Source: Silene latifolia
Lineage: Eukaryota > Streptophyta > Magnoliopsida > Caryophyllales > Caryophyllaceae
Assembly: GCF_048544455.1 (NCBI RefSeq)
Contig: NC_133529.1
Location: 43,811,456-43,875,455, forward strand
Direction: 5' to 3'
DNA: 64,000 nt
Part shown: positions 22,507-35,740 of the stretch, piece after piece
How the letters are laid out: every line of letters starts with the position of its first letter
Numbering within the stretch: the first letter of the stretch is position 1
Notes under the pieces: generated by a model
What the model saw: the letters and a program-made list of their open reading frames with translations, nothing else
Databases searched by the model: none
What the model was told of the DNA's origin: nothing
Translations under genes and position numbers: made by a program

Positions 22507-25500
22507 ATGGATAGTATAGGTTTCTGGAATATAAGAGGCTTGAATAGAGTAGGAAAGCAGAAAAATATTAATTTTTTCTTACAGAATAAAGGAGTTGGTT
22601 TATTTGGTCTGTTGGAAACAAAGATAAAGAAGAAAGCTTTTACTAAAGCTGTAAATAGTTTCAATAATGGGTGGTGTATTTCTACGAATAATGGATATCA
22701 TAATGGGGGAAGGATTTGGATTTTGTGGCAACCTAAGATGTTCAGAGTTTAATTTATTGAGTACAATGCTCAATTTGTTCATATGAAAGTAGAATCTCTG
22801 TTGGACAAAGGAGTTTTTTATATGACTATGGTATATGCTTTTAATGGGATCCAAGAGAGGGCTCCTCTGTGGGATCATCTGAGGAAAATTGCTAGTCAAA
22901 TTCAAGGGCCGTGGGCTATTGCTGGTGATTTTAATTGTGTTCTGGCTGCAAATGAGAGGTTTGGTGGATCTACTACTTCAGCAGAGATTGAACCATTTAG
23001 GAGATGTATAGAAGACTTTGAAGTTGTGGATATAGCTTCTATAGGGTCCTTATACACTTGGAATAACAAACAAAGGCCTGAGGAGAGAATTTATTGTAGG
23101 ATTGATAGATTTCTTGTTAATAAAGACTGGTGTGATCACTTTCCTGACATGTATGCTCACTTCTTACCTGAGGGTTTGTTTGATCATTCACCATGCCTGG
23201 TTAGAAGTTCTAATAGTATGCAGGGTAAAAGCAGTTTCAAATACTTTAACATGTGGGGTAGCTCCAAGGAGTTTCTACCTATAGTGAGACAGTCTTGGGA
23301 CAGGAGCATTGCTGGCACCCCTTTATACAAATTAGCCACAAATCTGAAAAGGTTAAAATCTGGACTGGTCCACCTGAATAGAGAGGGTTTCAGTGACATT
23401 GAGAAGTCTACGAGAATTCTTTAGAAGAAAGTTGAGGAGATGCAAAAACAACTAGGAATTGACCCTACAAATATGCAGCTGCTACAGCAGGAGTATGAGG
23501 CATCTCAGGAGCTTAAATTCATGAGCAGTGCTAGGGATAGCTTCCTCTATCAAAAAGCAAAGAGTGTGTGGGTTAAGGAGGGTGATGCTAATAGTGCTTA
23601 TTTTCATAATACTATTAAGAAGAGAAGAAATAAGAACAAAGTGATCATGATAGAAGATATGAATGGTAAGATGTGTGATACTCCAGCTCTGGTGCAGACT
23701 GCCTTTCTTGAATATTACCAGCAGTTGTTAGGTTCAAGTCAAGGGACCCACAAGATACACAAGAAGATCATTGATCAAGGCCTAAAGTGTACTGCAGAAC
23801 ATCATGCTCTTCTTCTAAGACCTGTTACTGGTGCAGAGGTAAAAGAAACTCTCTTTGGCATACCTGACATAAAGTCACCAGGTCCTGATGGTTACACTAG
23901 TAAGTTTTTTAAAGATGCATGGCGGGAGATAGGTAAAGTTTTCATTACTGCAGTCATGGATTTTTTCCAACATGGGAGGATTCTCAAGCAAATTAATGCT
24001 ACAAACTTAACTATGATCCCTAAATATGAAAGACCCCAGACTGTGTTGCAGTTTCGTCCAATTGCTTGCTGCAATGTCGTTTACAAAGTTATTTCTAAGA
24101 TTCTCTGTGCTAGACTGGCAGATGTTCTCCCTCAAATTGTTGATCAAAATCAGGGAGCCTTTATACAACATAGAAGCATCCAGGAAAATATCTTGATATG
24201 CCAGGATCTAATCAGAATGTTTGAAAGACCATCTGCATCTCCCAGGTGTATGTTCAAGATAGACCTACAGAAAGCTTATGATATAATGGAGTGGGAGTTT
24301 GTGGAAAATCTTCTGATCATGCTGAATTTCCCTGTAGGTTTTAGAAATATGGTTCTGCAATGTATCACTACTGCATCATTCTCCATATCTATAAATGGTG
24401 AGATGTTTGGTTTCTTCCCAGGGAAGAGGGGCCTGAGACAGGTAGACCCCCTTTCACCTCTCATTTTTACCCTGTGTATGGAATACTTGACAAGAACTCT
24501 TAAGTATGCAGCAGCCAAGTATGAGTTTGGGTTTCATCCAATGTGCAAGCAGTTAAGACTCACTAATTTGATGTTTGTTGATGATGTTCTCATGTTTAGT
24601 AGAGGAGATGTAGAGTCAATGATGCTGCTCCTGAACTCATTCTCTACTTTCTCAAAAGCAACTGGTCTGAAGGTTAGTGCTTCTAAATTAAATGCCTACT
24701 TCTGTGGGATTTCTGAACAACTCAAGTAGGAGATTTTGTGTGTCTCTGGCTTCAGTGAAGGAGAGCTGCCTTTCAGATACTTGGGAATGCCTATTCAATC
24801 CACTAGGCTACAGAAAAGGGGTTGTGAATGTTTGGTTGAGAAGATATGTACCATAATTCATAGTTATGGAGCCAGGAAATTTTCTTATGCAGGCAGATTG
24901 ACCTTGGTTCAGGCTGTACTAAAGACTCTTTGCTCTTACTGGGCTTCTCTTTTCATTCTTCCCAAAGGAATTGTTAATAAAGCTGAGGCTACCTGCAGGA
25001 ACTTCCTATGGGATGGAAGTGCTGATTATAGAAGAGCTCCGTTAGTGGTCTGGGATAAAATATGCAGACCTAAGGAGGAAGGAGGACTTGGCCTTAGGGA
25101 TCTGGAGGCATGGAATAAATCCCTGATTGGTAGTCTAGTGGACTGGGTATATGAAAAGAAGGACACTATTTGGGTCCATTGGGTGAACTGTAACTATCTT
25201 AGAGGAAAGGATTGGTTGGATTATAAGCCTAGCACTAACTCTAGCTGGGTTTGGTGAAGAATTTGCAGGGTGAAGCAGGACTTAGCAGCGGGTTATATTA
25301 ATGGGAAATGGCATGAACAGCCTGAGGGATACTCACTTGCTAGTTGCTATAAGTGGTTGAGGGGGCAAAACCCAGAGGTCAGATGGCGAAATGTGGTATG
25401 GAACTCTTGGAGTATACCTAAGCATAATTTTATGCGGTGGCTATGGGCTCATGAGGCTATGCATACTAACAGTAAACTGATTGATTATGGGATAGATGCT

Positions 25501-25878
25501 GATTAAAGATGTCTCTTATGTGGACAGGCTACTGAAATACAAGCGCATTTATTCTTTGCTTGCTTATATAGCAGGAAAGTAATACAGTTCCGGAATCAGA
25601 GTACTGGGGGAGCTATACCTGAGAATGATATTATGGAATGGTGTCTACATAGAACTGGTAATAAGGTCCAAAGAGAGGTTCAGATTGCTTTGGTGTTGAG
25701 TGCAGTATATCAGGTTTGGCAGCAGCGTAATAAGAGTAAAATGGAGTTGGTTCTTCTCCGGCCAGAAAAGATTGCTCAAGTGATTGTGCAGGAGATGAGG
25801 GCCAGGATTAGAAGCAGGGACAAGCAGCAATTGAAAATTGATGACCTTGAATGGCTAGATAGTAAAAATCTCATTTAA
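22507..25878 (+). pseudogene. LINE ORF2: endonuclease and reverse transcriptase
   Basis: One frame of 1124 codons has no frameshift but five in-frame stops: 22750, 23422, 24727, 25255 and 25504. The N-terminal AP-type endonuclease shows FWNIRGLN, LLETK, AGDFNCVL, YTWNN, RIDRFLV and FDHSPC. RT motifs follow: IKSPGPDGYTSKFFK, QFRPIACCNVVYK, FIQHRSIQENIL, KIDLQKAYDIMEWEF, GLRQVDPLSPL and the catalytic FVDD at 24574-24585, where plant L1s usually have FADD. The C-terminus has a zf-RVT-like region with RCLLCGQATEIQAHLFFAC. It would nick target DNA and copy the RNA there. Each stop can be read as a C-to-T change of CAA, CAG or CGA. Confidence 0.93.
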
Positions 25879-25949
25879 TGCCTATATGATTTCTGTACAT
25901 TGATATCCGTTTTATAATATACTTACATTTCACCAAAAAAAAAAAGAAA

Positions 25950-25966
25950 AACGATTATTCATCTTT
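25950..25966. repeat. LINE target-site duplication, right copy
   Basis: An exact 17-bp match to 1725-1741, directly after the A-rich tail. Confidence 0.93.
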
Positions 25967-26235
25967 TTCCACCAATTCATCCATCATACCACATATTCAT
26001 CAAACATACTCATCCAACCTATTCATCCAACATATGCACGTGAACAATAGTAAACACGTAGCGATCCCATTACACCCCATAGTGACCGGTTCAAAGTTGT
26101 AGGGCGAGTTCGCGACTTTAGGACGTCTCCCAAGTCTTTGTATTAGCTCCTAACAACTCCTACTCGGGTTCATTTTTGTTTAACTCCCTAGGTTCATTAG
26201 TTACAGGTTCCAAAATCGCCGCTTTGATACCACTT
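25967..26235 (-). mobile_element. Layer-0 element: leader and primer-binding site
   Basis: On the minus strand, AAGTGGTATCAAAGC (26235-26221) follows the LTR end and resembles the initiator-Met tRNA PBS TGGTATCAGAGC with one change. The leader then runs left until the LINE insertion at 25966 and continues at 1724. No ORF is seen. Confidence 0.65.
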
Positions 26236-26684
26236 TGTAACACCCCCATACACCAAGGTGCCTTACCAAGACCACCTAATGCATGGAAGTGCTACCATCT
26301 CGGTTACCCGAGGCAATGTATATCAAAAGGACCATAAAAGAACTTACTTTATTAAATAAGTTTAAGGCGATACATATCCAAAACCAAAACCGTCAAATGA
26401 AATAAAAATGTTCCAAATACCAAAGCCAACTAAATGTAATATAAAGTTCAACGACACAACAGAAGACTCTAAGTGACACGTGGTGACTCGATCCCAGCTA
26501 TCCCTCGCGCAATGCAACTCATACCTGCTCAATAACTGCTCACCATCCCCGAATGGATCACCACAGGTTTTAAAACAATTAATCGGGGTCAGTTACTGAT
26601 TATACAATATACGATAAGGCAATATCAACAATACATACAATCACCTAACTCCATCACATCGCCAATCACCTGACTAGCCTGAAG
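26236..26684 (-). repeat. Layer-0 5' LTR, left fragment
   Basis: Starts tgtaacacccccatacacc on the plus strand, next to the PBS, and is cut at 26684 by Copia A. It continues at 43046 after the tgaag duplication. Total LTR length is about 1.4 kb (449 + 954 bp). The partner LTR lies outside the window to the left. Confidence 0.7.
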
Positions 26685-27991
26685 TGTTAGAAATCATTAT
26701 CTCATTAATATACATATTCATATATGTGACATAATTTATTTAGTCATAAAATAAATTGTTGATCTTATGCATGCAAACATAATTAGAAAAGGGAAGAAAT
26801 CATTGTTCTTACTATAAGATTTCGGTCTTATGGGCACCAACAAGATCTCCTTCTTATTAGTTCTTGAGCTTTCCAATAATGGATGAACATTCATGACTTC
26901 AAAATAGAAGCCCTCCAATAAGTAGCACCCAAGACTATCCCAAAATCCCACAAACTAACATGTACTAGATATTTGTAATGTGGTTTACCTTAAAATCGGT
27001 TACTAATACTCATATACTACTACTAGTATTATTAGTGTTTGATTTGTACAAATTTGATTCATAAAACTTGATTTTATGAAGAACAATAGAGAGAAGGTTG
27101 TTGGGTTTTCACAAAACATAAGAGAATGAATTATTGAGGAAAAACTCTCCATCATATGCACAAAAACCGGTTGGCACATGAGGATTATGGACCATTTTTC
27201 TTTTTCCTTTTTGTCTTCACAAGACAAATTGTGTAAGCCTTTGTCCATAGTCATGTCACTATCAAGTGTCATAGACAAATGAATAAGACAAATGAATAAG
27301 ACAAAAACTTCTAAAATGCCCACCAATTTCGGTCACCATGTGTAATATTGAGTCCATTTTATTTTTGTCAATTGTACAATTGTATGTCATGTGACATGTG
27401 ACATGTCTTATGTCATGTTTTAATTTAAAATGCATATTTAACAAATTAAATATCATTTACAAATTAAATAAATCACATTTAACAAATTGACTAGTAATTC
27501 AAAATTACTTTCACATAAAATGGTCATTTAATTACTAGTTAGTATAATTCACAACATCTTGTAATTATAACTAACTTATCATTTTCATCTCGCGTGTCTC
27601 GCGAACACCGATTAATTTTAGTAATATAACTTCTTAAATTACTAAATAAAATCTTATTTAATCACATTATAATAAGATGTCATTTTCTCTCTTATGATGA
27701 TAATTTGTTCAATTTTAAGGAATTAATTAATCAGACGACATACAATTAATTAACCTTTTTCAATTAAGGGAATTGTCCTTTAGGTGTGACCTCAAGGGAT
27801 CAACTGATCACCACCGTCGCACGACAGTAATGTCAAACTCTAGCCAGCCAATCATTACCGATATGTGTGGACCAGTTGACTATATATTTAATGTATCATC
27901 CCTTTCGTATTCTTGTAATGAGATTTAAATATGTGATCAATATGATCGACAATTGTGATCGCATTATTGTCGGAGGACACATATTCCAACA
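26685..27991 (-). repeat. Copia A 3' LTR
   Basis: 1307 bp, matching 41745-43040 closely. It differs by an extra tandem copy of a 13-bp segment (aaatgaataagac near 27280-27300). The adjacent polypurine tract is at 27992-28002 on the minus strand. Confidence 0.92.
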
Positions 27992-28809
27992 ATCTCCCAC
28001 TTGTCCTCGACAAGTGTGCGTCACCAATTCTCTTGTCCTATTACTATCTCCCACTCAATGCAAGGTGTCTTTCAGGTCGTACTTGCAAGTGATCATATCG
28101 AGAGTGGTTTCCTCGATCTGGAGAATAACTGATTGACCGGAATTTTCTACCATAGAAACCTTCCGAGCGTGGCCACGCATTTCCAGTTCATTACTCCTCG
28201 AGTGGCCCTGAGATATTGTTTTAACCCTGACAAGGGGGTGGACAATTCCTATCGCACTTATTCCCTTCGACTAGCCACAACCATCATAACCCAAAATATG
28301 CCCATTTGACCCCATTTACGAAGGTCATAGTAACATAAATCAAAGTTAATCTGAAACTGTGCCATTTTAGGCGAACAGTCTTTAGTCAAAAGAATCGACT
28401 CATTAGAATACTATAGTAGCTCTCGCCACGACCAGGCTATATAAATTTGCCAGTAACTCTATAAGCGGTCACGCTCGACAAAGTGTTCCTAACATTCTGC
28501 CTATGTGATCGACTAGTCATCTCACATGACTGTATGGCACTGAACTTGCCATCAATCGCATCACACTCTAGTCACTTCGAGACGTCACCTCATACAAGTG
28601 ACTATGGGCGAATTCTATGTTAATCCGGGTTCACTTTAACGGGGTTCAATATTGTCTCTACAACCCATTTGGATGTAACAAAGTATAATAAAAGAGTTTT
28701 AGAGTAAAACTCGAACGACAAATGCGATTATCACATATGAATAGTCATTGCCTGATTACTACTTCATATTCTATAATCCAGTTTGATCTTAAATGTAGTT
28801 GTTCATCTC
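27992..28809 (-). other. Copia A 3' non-coding region
   Basis: This lies between the polypurine tract and the Copia C insertion site. It contains no ORF. Its mirror copy is 61740-62550 in Copia B. Confidence 0.75.
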
Positions 28810-28814
28810 AATTG

Positions 28815-29805
28815 TGTTGGGGTTGGTGTCCTTAACAGTTAGTGCAAGGACTTATAAACCTCTAAAAGGATCAAAGGGCATACTTTTGGTATTATTATCA
28901 GTTGATCCACGTTTATCAATAACGATTGGCTTGCTAGTTAAGTTTGACGTTATTGTCATACAGATGGCGGTGATCAACTGGTCCCTAAAAGTCACACCTA
29001 TAGGATACGTTTGAGAGACGTGACGGTATGAAAATACAGTCATGTAGATGCCAAATCGACTAACAGTTATTTTCGAGTTATTTGACTAGTAATTAGTCAA
29101 AATGTGATGTTGAGATATTATATTTAATACGGATTAAATATCATGGGCTAAGGCGAATTAACCAGTTAATTCGTAAAATTAAATATAAGCGATTTATATT
29201 TAATTAATGTATATTGAATAAATTATACAATATCGTCTTTGTCGGACATGTATTAATACTTCAACTAACCCGTGTTATTAGTTGATGTTCTAATAGCCGA
29301 TAACCGATGACGATAAGTAAAAACCGCGTCATATACACTTAGCGAGTTTTGGACCGGACCGCGAGCTTAAGTGAAGAGGAAATTAAAAAGCCCGCGAGCT
29401 CTCCTCTCACTCGGTTTGGCCGAGCCTCACATAGAGAAAAGGAGAGTTTCTCCTCTTGCCTAACCTAATTCATTTTTGCCAAAAATTATTAGGGTTTTGA
29501 AGAGCATTCTCCTCTGAAAAACCGAGATCTCTCATCTCGAAAAACTCACATCAGTTCTCCCAATATTGCAAGGCAATCGGAGAACACCATCTAGCACAAG
29601 GGCATATCTCGGACAAGTCTTGGGTGCAACAATTAGGAGGGAATCTCGTTTGATTTCTTTTCTTTACGCCGTGCATCAAAGGACCCGAGGTTGATTTCTA
29701 TCTTTATCGTTTCTCTATTGTATTTATGTTTTATGACGATATTCGCATGTTAAATTTACGTTATAGTCCTAAATTTAAAGGGTATTATACGGATATTAAC
29801 CCACA
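28815..29805 (+). repeat. Copia C 5' LTR
   Basis: 991 bp, nearly identical to 36605-37598, with differences concentrated around 29050-29180. The PBS TGGTATCAGAGCG follows at 29808-29820, complementary to the initiator-Met tRNA 3' end as usual for Copia. Confidence 0.94.
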
Positions 29806-29820
29806 AGTGGTATCAGAGCG

Positions 29821-31900
29821 AGGCCACGTAAATTTTTCTATGTGTTTTTCATAAAACGATTATGAAACGATGATTTTATGCATTGAAAACCGTGCGGCTC
29901 TTTACACGGCTGATTTTGTTTTCAACTCGTTTTTGCATCTTGTTATTCTATACAGATATTATAGCAATATGTTAAAGTTTTGTCAATTATAAAATTGATT
30001 TTATGCGTTTTTGATCAAAATTGTTTTGGTTTTGTATCATAAAACTTGTTTCACGAGGGTTTGGAGTTTTTCAGAAAGTTTTGTACTCGATCGAACAAGT
30101 TTTTAATCGATCGAGTGTGTTTTTCTGTCATGTTTTGTTCGATCGAGTCCCTGTTGTACTCGATCGACCCCTTTTCAAAACCCTACTGCTCGATCGAGTT
30201 GTCCTCGTACTCGATCGAGTAGATTTGCTGATAAAGGTACTCGATCGACCACCAGTTTAGTCGATCGAGCACTTTCTGTTTGGCAACCCTCTCGATCGAC
30301 TTGCAGTTCAGTCGATCGAGCCCTTTCGTTCCTCGATCGAGCACCTGTGTCCCTGGATCGAGGGATTTCTGTTTTGACAGCTTTGAAAATTTATTCTTTT
30401 TGCTTTAAATTTTCTTTTGGCTTCAAAATGTACATTATACGGATATTGTACACTCGCTATGATTGTGAAACGGTTCACACACGTACCATTAAGTTATTTT
30501 AAAGCGTATTTAAAGTAACGGATTGTAATGGATTAAAATTAAATGATAGAAGCGGTTTTATCACATGAATTTTAATCATTAAAAGGTGGTTTGGATAAAT
30601 TAAACATAATTACGGAATTATGTCACGAATGAATTTGTTTTTAGTTGATGCATTTTTATTTATCGTTTTTTTGAATGCCTTGAATGCCTTTTATTACGTA
30701 TTTATTTATTTATTTTGCAAACGGTTGTAACTTAGTGTGGCCTTAGTAGAACGTGTTACCGTAATGATGGAACACGGTCTTGGTTGTATTTTGAGATCTC
30801 GTATCTCCATTTTATTTCTTTTAATTACAGTTTTTAATTAGAATGTAAATAGGTTTATGTTTGTAAATTTTAAATTGTAATTTTTGAGAAGACCAAAGAT
30901 GGAGACCGGATGCTCACTCCCGCTACTTGGATCAAGATGGAACATCAAGACAAGCTTCTCGGGTCCAACGGTGGATTCCAAAGTTGTTTTATGTTTTGTT
31001 TTACTAGGATAGGCCACACTAGGAATTTTTATTTACGTATTGCATTCCTTTATTTATTTTTCGTAACGATAATATGCATCATATTCCGCCTAAAACCCAA
31101 ACCACCTAATTTATTGCATGAAAACTGACACATATAGAGGTCACGAGTTAGTTTTCATTGACATTCGTATGTCACACGATCATGCTAAGCCATCACCTAA
31201 ATTGATTCATTCACGCAGACGCTAGTTATTCGTTCACTTAAAATGAATTATAATTAAGTTGATGGGATCTTCCTCGTATAAACAAAAATTGAGAACGGTC
31301 TGTATAGGTCAAACTCCAATGAGTCCCTTCTTCGTCGGTAGGCATAATATGACCCCTTCTACGTCGGGTAAGTTGGAACTGATTGACCTATTTTATCTCA
31401 ACACTATGGTCACTCGTACGATCCTGTGACTATGGTGGACTATAGATAGGATTTACGGAAATCTATCGACCAAGAGTTCTTCCGGAAGAATTAGCTAAAC
31501 AGTTGGCTTATCAATTTGCAGAAATTGAGTCTTGGGATCACTTGTATCATTCTTGAGGGAGATCAATTATGCAAGTGCGAGAGTCTACATGTTTAAAATG
31601 AATTTTAAAATAGACTTAAATCACCTCGATGAGTTGCTTATTTCGTTTTGTTTTTCTTTCTTTTTCAGTGTAGATCACGAACTTTTAAACTCGCTTAATA
31701 ACAAATGGTCTGGTTCTACCGAAAACCCAATGCCAAGTGCCACATTGGACCGTGAGTCCTGGCTTCGGATCTTCATGAATCGATGAATCGGTCTACTCGA
31801 TCAAGAATGATGGATCAAACTTCGCGGGATCGGGAGGCGGCATTACGGAATGCCGCCGCGCCGATGGGAAGCTCAAATATCTCTTGAGCCCATCCCGGCA
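29821..31900 (+). other. Copia C leader
   Basis: A long untranslated leader of about 2 kb. It contains the CGATCGA cluster at 30083-30363 and AT-rich DNA otherwise. Short frames here are not convincing genes. Confidence 0.65.
30083..30363. repeat. CGATCGA cluster in Copia C leader
   Basis: About a dozen CTCGATCGAG or GTCGATCGAG-type cores occur in 280 bp, at spacings of roughly 15-30 bp, many as full TACTCGATCGAG forms. The surrounding DNA is T-rich, so the CpG-bearing palindromes stand out sharply. Confidence 0.88.
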
Positions 31901-31904
31901 AACC

Positions 31905-32592
31905 AGGTCCCACGGCTAGAGCCGCTTTGAAATCACCAAGTTTAATGATTTCGTATGGAAGCGGGTGCGATTAAAAACGTACTCAATTTTGCAATGGAAC
32001 CCAATTTGCATAAACGCTTCATAGCCCATGGTGCAAACAAGATTTTCACCACGCTCACTAAGGAATTCTCGAAAGCACCGAGAATCGTGACCTATGAGCA
32101 TACCACTCGCTTCTTTGATGCGAGACTCGTAAGGGCCAACGGTTAGCCCACACATTCTCAAAGATGATTGAGAATGTCGAGAAACCGGAGACCTTTAATC
32201 GTAACATCGCCGAGAATATTGTTATCGACCGTATTCTTCACTCACTCCACGATGGTTATTCGCAATTTAGAGCGAATTACTATATGAATGATTTGAAGAA
32301 AACTCCGCATGAACTGCACTCCCTCCTCGCATGCACCGAGAAGGACATGAAGTTCAAAGTGGGAGCTTGAAACAGGATGTTCTCGTTGTGTCAAATAAAG
32401 GGAAGGGTAAGGGCAAAGCTCGTGCAAACCTAAGCAAAAGAGGTAAGGCGAAGTTCAAGAAGTCGGGTTCAGGTAAGAGTGGGCCTGGTGAGTCGAGCAC
32501 CTCATCGGGCACGACAAAGAGCAAGAATGAAAACATGGAATGCCATCACCGCCACAAGATCGGGCATTGAGACGCACATGTCCTATTTATCA
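31905..32592 (+). pseudogene. gag: Copia C gag remnant
   Basis: The gag reading is split over frames. Recognisable parts are MIENVEKPETFNRNIAENIV, IDRILHSLHDGYSQFRANYY and LLACTEKDMKF (32164-32370), then KGKGKGKA and basic repeats. A knuckle-like end CHHRHKIGH lies at 32550-32568, where one expected Cys is Arg. Frameshifts near 32355 and a TGA at 32568 break it. Copia gag would form the particle. Confidence 0.75.
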
Positions 32593-35500
32593 TGAGGACT
32601 TAAAGGCAGGTCGTGTTAAACCTGTTGGTATGTCTTCTTCTTCTTCTACTTTTATTCATATGATTGAGATTAACCACGCAAGTTACGGAACTTGGGTACT
32701 TGATACTGGTTGTGGTTCTCATCTGTGTAATCATGTGCAGGGGCTCCGAAACATCGAACCCCTCGTAAAGGGTGAGGTGGACCTGCGTGTTGGGAATGGA
32801 GCAAGAGTGGCTGCCATCTCAAAGGGGACATATGTGATCCAGCTTCCTAGCGGATTTGAGTTGTCTTTATATGATTGCTATTATGTACCTAGTCTTTCGA
32901 AAAACATTATTTCAGTTTCTGCACTTGATAAACTTGGTTTTTCATTTGTAATAGAAAATAATACTTGCATTTTCTCATTACACGATATGATTTACGGCAA
33001 GGCAGTCTCCATGAACGGAATTTATGTTTTAGATCAGACCACGGAAATATTACACGTAATGAATAAAAGGTTAAAGGTTGGTGACAAAGATCAAACGTAT
33101 CTATGGCACTGCCGTATGGGACACATTAATGAGAAACGCGTAAAACAGCTCATCAAACATGGAGCTATCTCGGCCTTTGATTTTCAATCATTTGGCACGT
33201 GTGAATCATGTCTCATTGGTAAGATGACTCGAATTTCCTTCAAAGGTGTTGGAATGCGCGCTGCTGACCTATTAGGGCTCATACACACGGATGTATGTGG
33301 TCCTATGTCAATCACTGCACGAGAAGGCTATAGGTATTTCATCACTTTCACGGACGATTTAAGTAGATATGGCTATGTCTACTTAATGAAGCACAAAAGT
33401 GAATCCTTTGAGAAATTCAAGGAATACCAGAATAGGGTACAGAACCTATTGGGTATAAAGATTAAAACACTGCGTTCGGATCGTGGTGGCGAGTATCTTT
33501 CTCACGAGTTTGATCAACACCTCAAAGACTGTGGGATTGCCCTACAGCTAACTCCACCTGGAACACCTTAATTGAATGGTGTGTCCGAACGGAGAAATCG
33601 AACACTACTTGATATGGTTCGATCCATGATGAGTCACACGGTTTTACCTGATTCATTATGGGGTTATGCTCTTATGTCAGCCGCTCTAATACTTAACCAA
33701 GTCCGTCTAAAGTCGTTGACAAGACTCCATATGAACTATGGAAGGAACGGTCCCTAACTTGTCCTTTATACGGGTTTGGGGCTGCGAGGCTTATGTCAAG
33801 TGGAGACACGAGGATAAGCTCGGCCCGCGATCAGTCAAGACATACTTTATAGGTTATCCTAAAGGAACACTAGGTCATTACTTCTATTCGCCAACCGAAC
33901 AACGCGTTTTTGTTGCGGGTAGTGCGACATTCTTAGAGAAGGAATTTCTCGAGAATGCAAAGAGTGATAGAACCTTCGACCTGTCGGAGATTCCAGAACC
34001 AAACACCGAGCAACCATTGGAGGAACCTGTTCCTTCAATCCCGGCTGCGGTGAATATTCCTGAGGAACCTAGGAGGTCGGGAAGAGTCTCTATTCCTCCG
34101 GACAGATACATTGGTATGGTCGAGGAACATGACATAGATGACGTTCTACTCTTAACGAGTAGTGAACCCACAACCTATAAAGGTGCCATGACTAGTTTCG
34201 ACTCAAAGCTATGGCTTGAGGCCATGCAATCCGAGATGGACTCCATGTATGAGAACAACGTGTGGGATCTTGTTGACTTACCTGCTAAGGTTCGTCCCCT
34301 TCAATGCAAATGGCTTTACAAGATAAAGCATTCAGTGGAAGGTCAACAAGATATCTACAAAGCACGACTAGTTGCTAAAGGTTTCACCCAAGTGCCAGGT
34401 TTGCACTACGATGAGATTTTTGCACCCGTAGTCATGCTGCGTTCCATTCGGATTATCTTAGCGATCGCCGCTTTTCATGACTATGAAATTTGGCAAATGG
34501 ACGTGAAAACCGCCTTCTTAAACGGCTTTTTGGAGGAAGAGTTGTACATGGTACAACCCGAAGGTTTCATCGATCCACAACATCCTAAGAAAGTATGCAA
34601 ACTTAAGCGTTCCATTTATGGACTTAAGCAAGCATCTCGGAGTTGGAATCATCGCTTCGACCAAGTGATTAAAGAAAATGGATTTACTCGATCGGTCGAG
34701 GAACCATGTCTATATATCAAGTCGAGTGGGAGCAAGATTGTCTTCCTAATATTGTATGTTGACGACATACTCCTGATTGGGAATGACATACCTCTCTTAA
34801 CTTCGGTGAAAGTATGGTTGAAAAACCATTTCCGGATGAAATATCCGGGAGAGGCACAAAGAATTCTAGGCATCCGTATCTATCGAGATAGATCACGACG
34901 GATGTTATCTCTCATCAGAGTCTTACATAGACAAAGTCCTAGAGAGATTCAGTATGACTAACTCCAAGAAGGGGTTCCTTCCTATGGCTCCAGGGGTGCA
35001 TTTGAGCCAGTCTCAGGCACCAGAGACACCGGAAGAGAAAGAGCGCATGACACGGATTCCTTATGCCTCGGCTATAGGATCAATCATGTATGCCATGATA
35101 TGCACACGTCCGGACGTGGCATATGCATTGAGTATGACAAGTCGATTCCAACAAAGATCCGGTGAACCACATTGGCTGGCTGTCAAGAACATTCTTAAGT
35201 ACCTACGGAGGACTAAAGATTGGGCATTGACTTATGGAGGCTCTCAAACGCTATGCGCAACCGGTTACGCAGATGCTAGCTTCCAAACGGATCGAGATGA
35301 CTCGAAATCTCAGTCTGGATTCGTTTTTACTCTTAATGGCGCTGCGCATCACTGGAAGAGTTCGAAACAAAAATTACAAAGCAGATTCTACGACCGAGTC
35401 CGAGTACTATGCCGCGTCTGAAGCTACAAAGGAAGCGATATGGATGCGTCAATTCTTACATGGGCTATCTGTAGTGCCTAGTTCGAATGACCCGATCACC

Positions 35501-35740
35501 ATCTATTGCGACAATAATGGTGCCATCTTCCAAGCTAAGGAGCCAAAGTCTAGTAACAAGTCTAGACATGTACAACGGAAAGCTCATCTAATCCGGGATT
35601 ACGTGGAGCAAAAGGAAGTAGTGATAGAAAAGATTGCTACTGATGATAACATAGCAGATCCTCTCACTAAACCATTACGACAAGATAAGCATGAAGGGCA
35701 TGTTAATTCCATGGGAATTAAACGTGTTCCTAAGTTGTAG
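32540..35740 (+). pseudogene. pol: Copia C pol: protease, integrase, RT, RNase H
   Basis: The domains are in Ty1/Copia order. Protease: WVLDTGCGSHLC. GAG-pre-integrase: LWHCRMGHINEKRV. Integrase: LIHTDVCGPM ... TLRSDRGGEYLSHEF. RT: CKWLYKIKHSVEG, QMDVKTAFLNGFL, IYGLKQASRSWN and the catalytic LYVDDILLIGND. RNase H: GYADASFQTDRDD, TESEYYAASEATKE, IYCDNNGAI and NIADPLTKPL. A TAA at 33569-33571 (CAA in relatives, judging from PGTP-Q-NG) and frameshifts near 33720, 34915 and 35385 break it. It looks younger than the pol of Copia A and B. Confidence 0.93.

Larger units (their letters stand above)
1742..25949 (+). mobile_element. L1-type LINE, full length, interrupted by a Tat element
   Basis: This is a non-LTR retrotransposon with a short 5' UTR (1742-1841), ORF1 (DUF4283-like region plus CCHC knuckle), ORF2 (endonuclease, reverse transcriptase, C-terminal zf-RVT-like region) and an A-rich 3' tail at 25935-25949. 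Exact 17-bp target-site duplications flank it. Without the Tat insertion at 2129-21539 it is about 4.8 kb. It is inserted in the interior of the minus-strand layer-0 element, about 250 bp from that element's primer-binding site. Both ORFs are broken by stop codons. Confidence 0.93.

Noticed and set aside
26736..27456. ORFs in Copia A LTRs, seen twice
   Set aside because: Identical copies in both LTRs reflect LTR identity, not a gene; no domain is seen.
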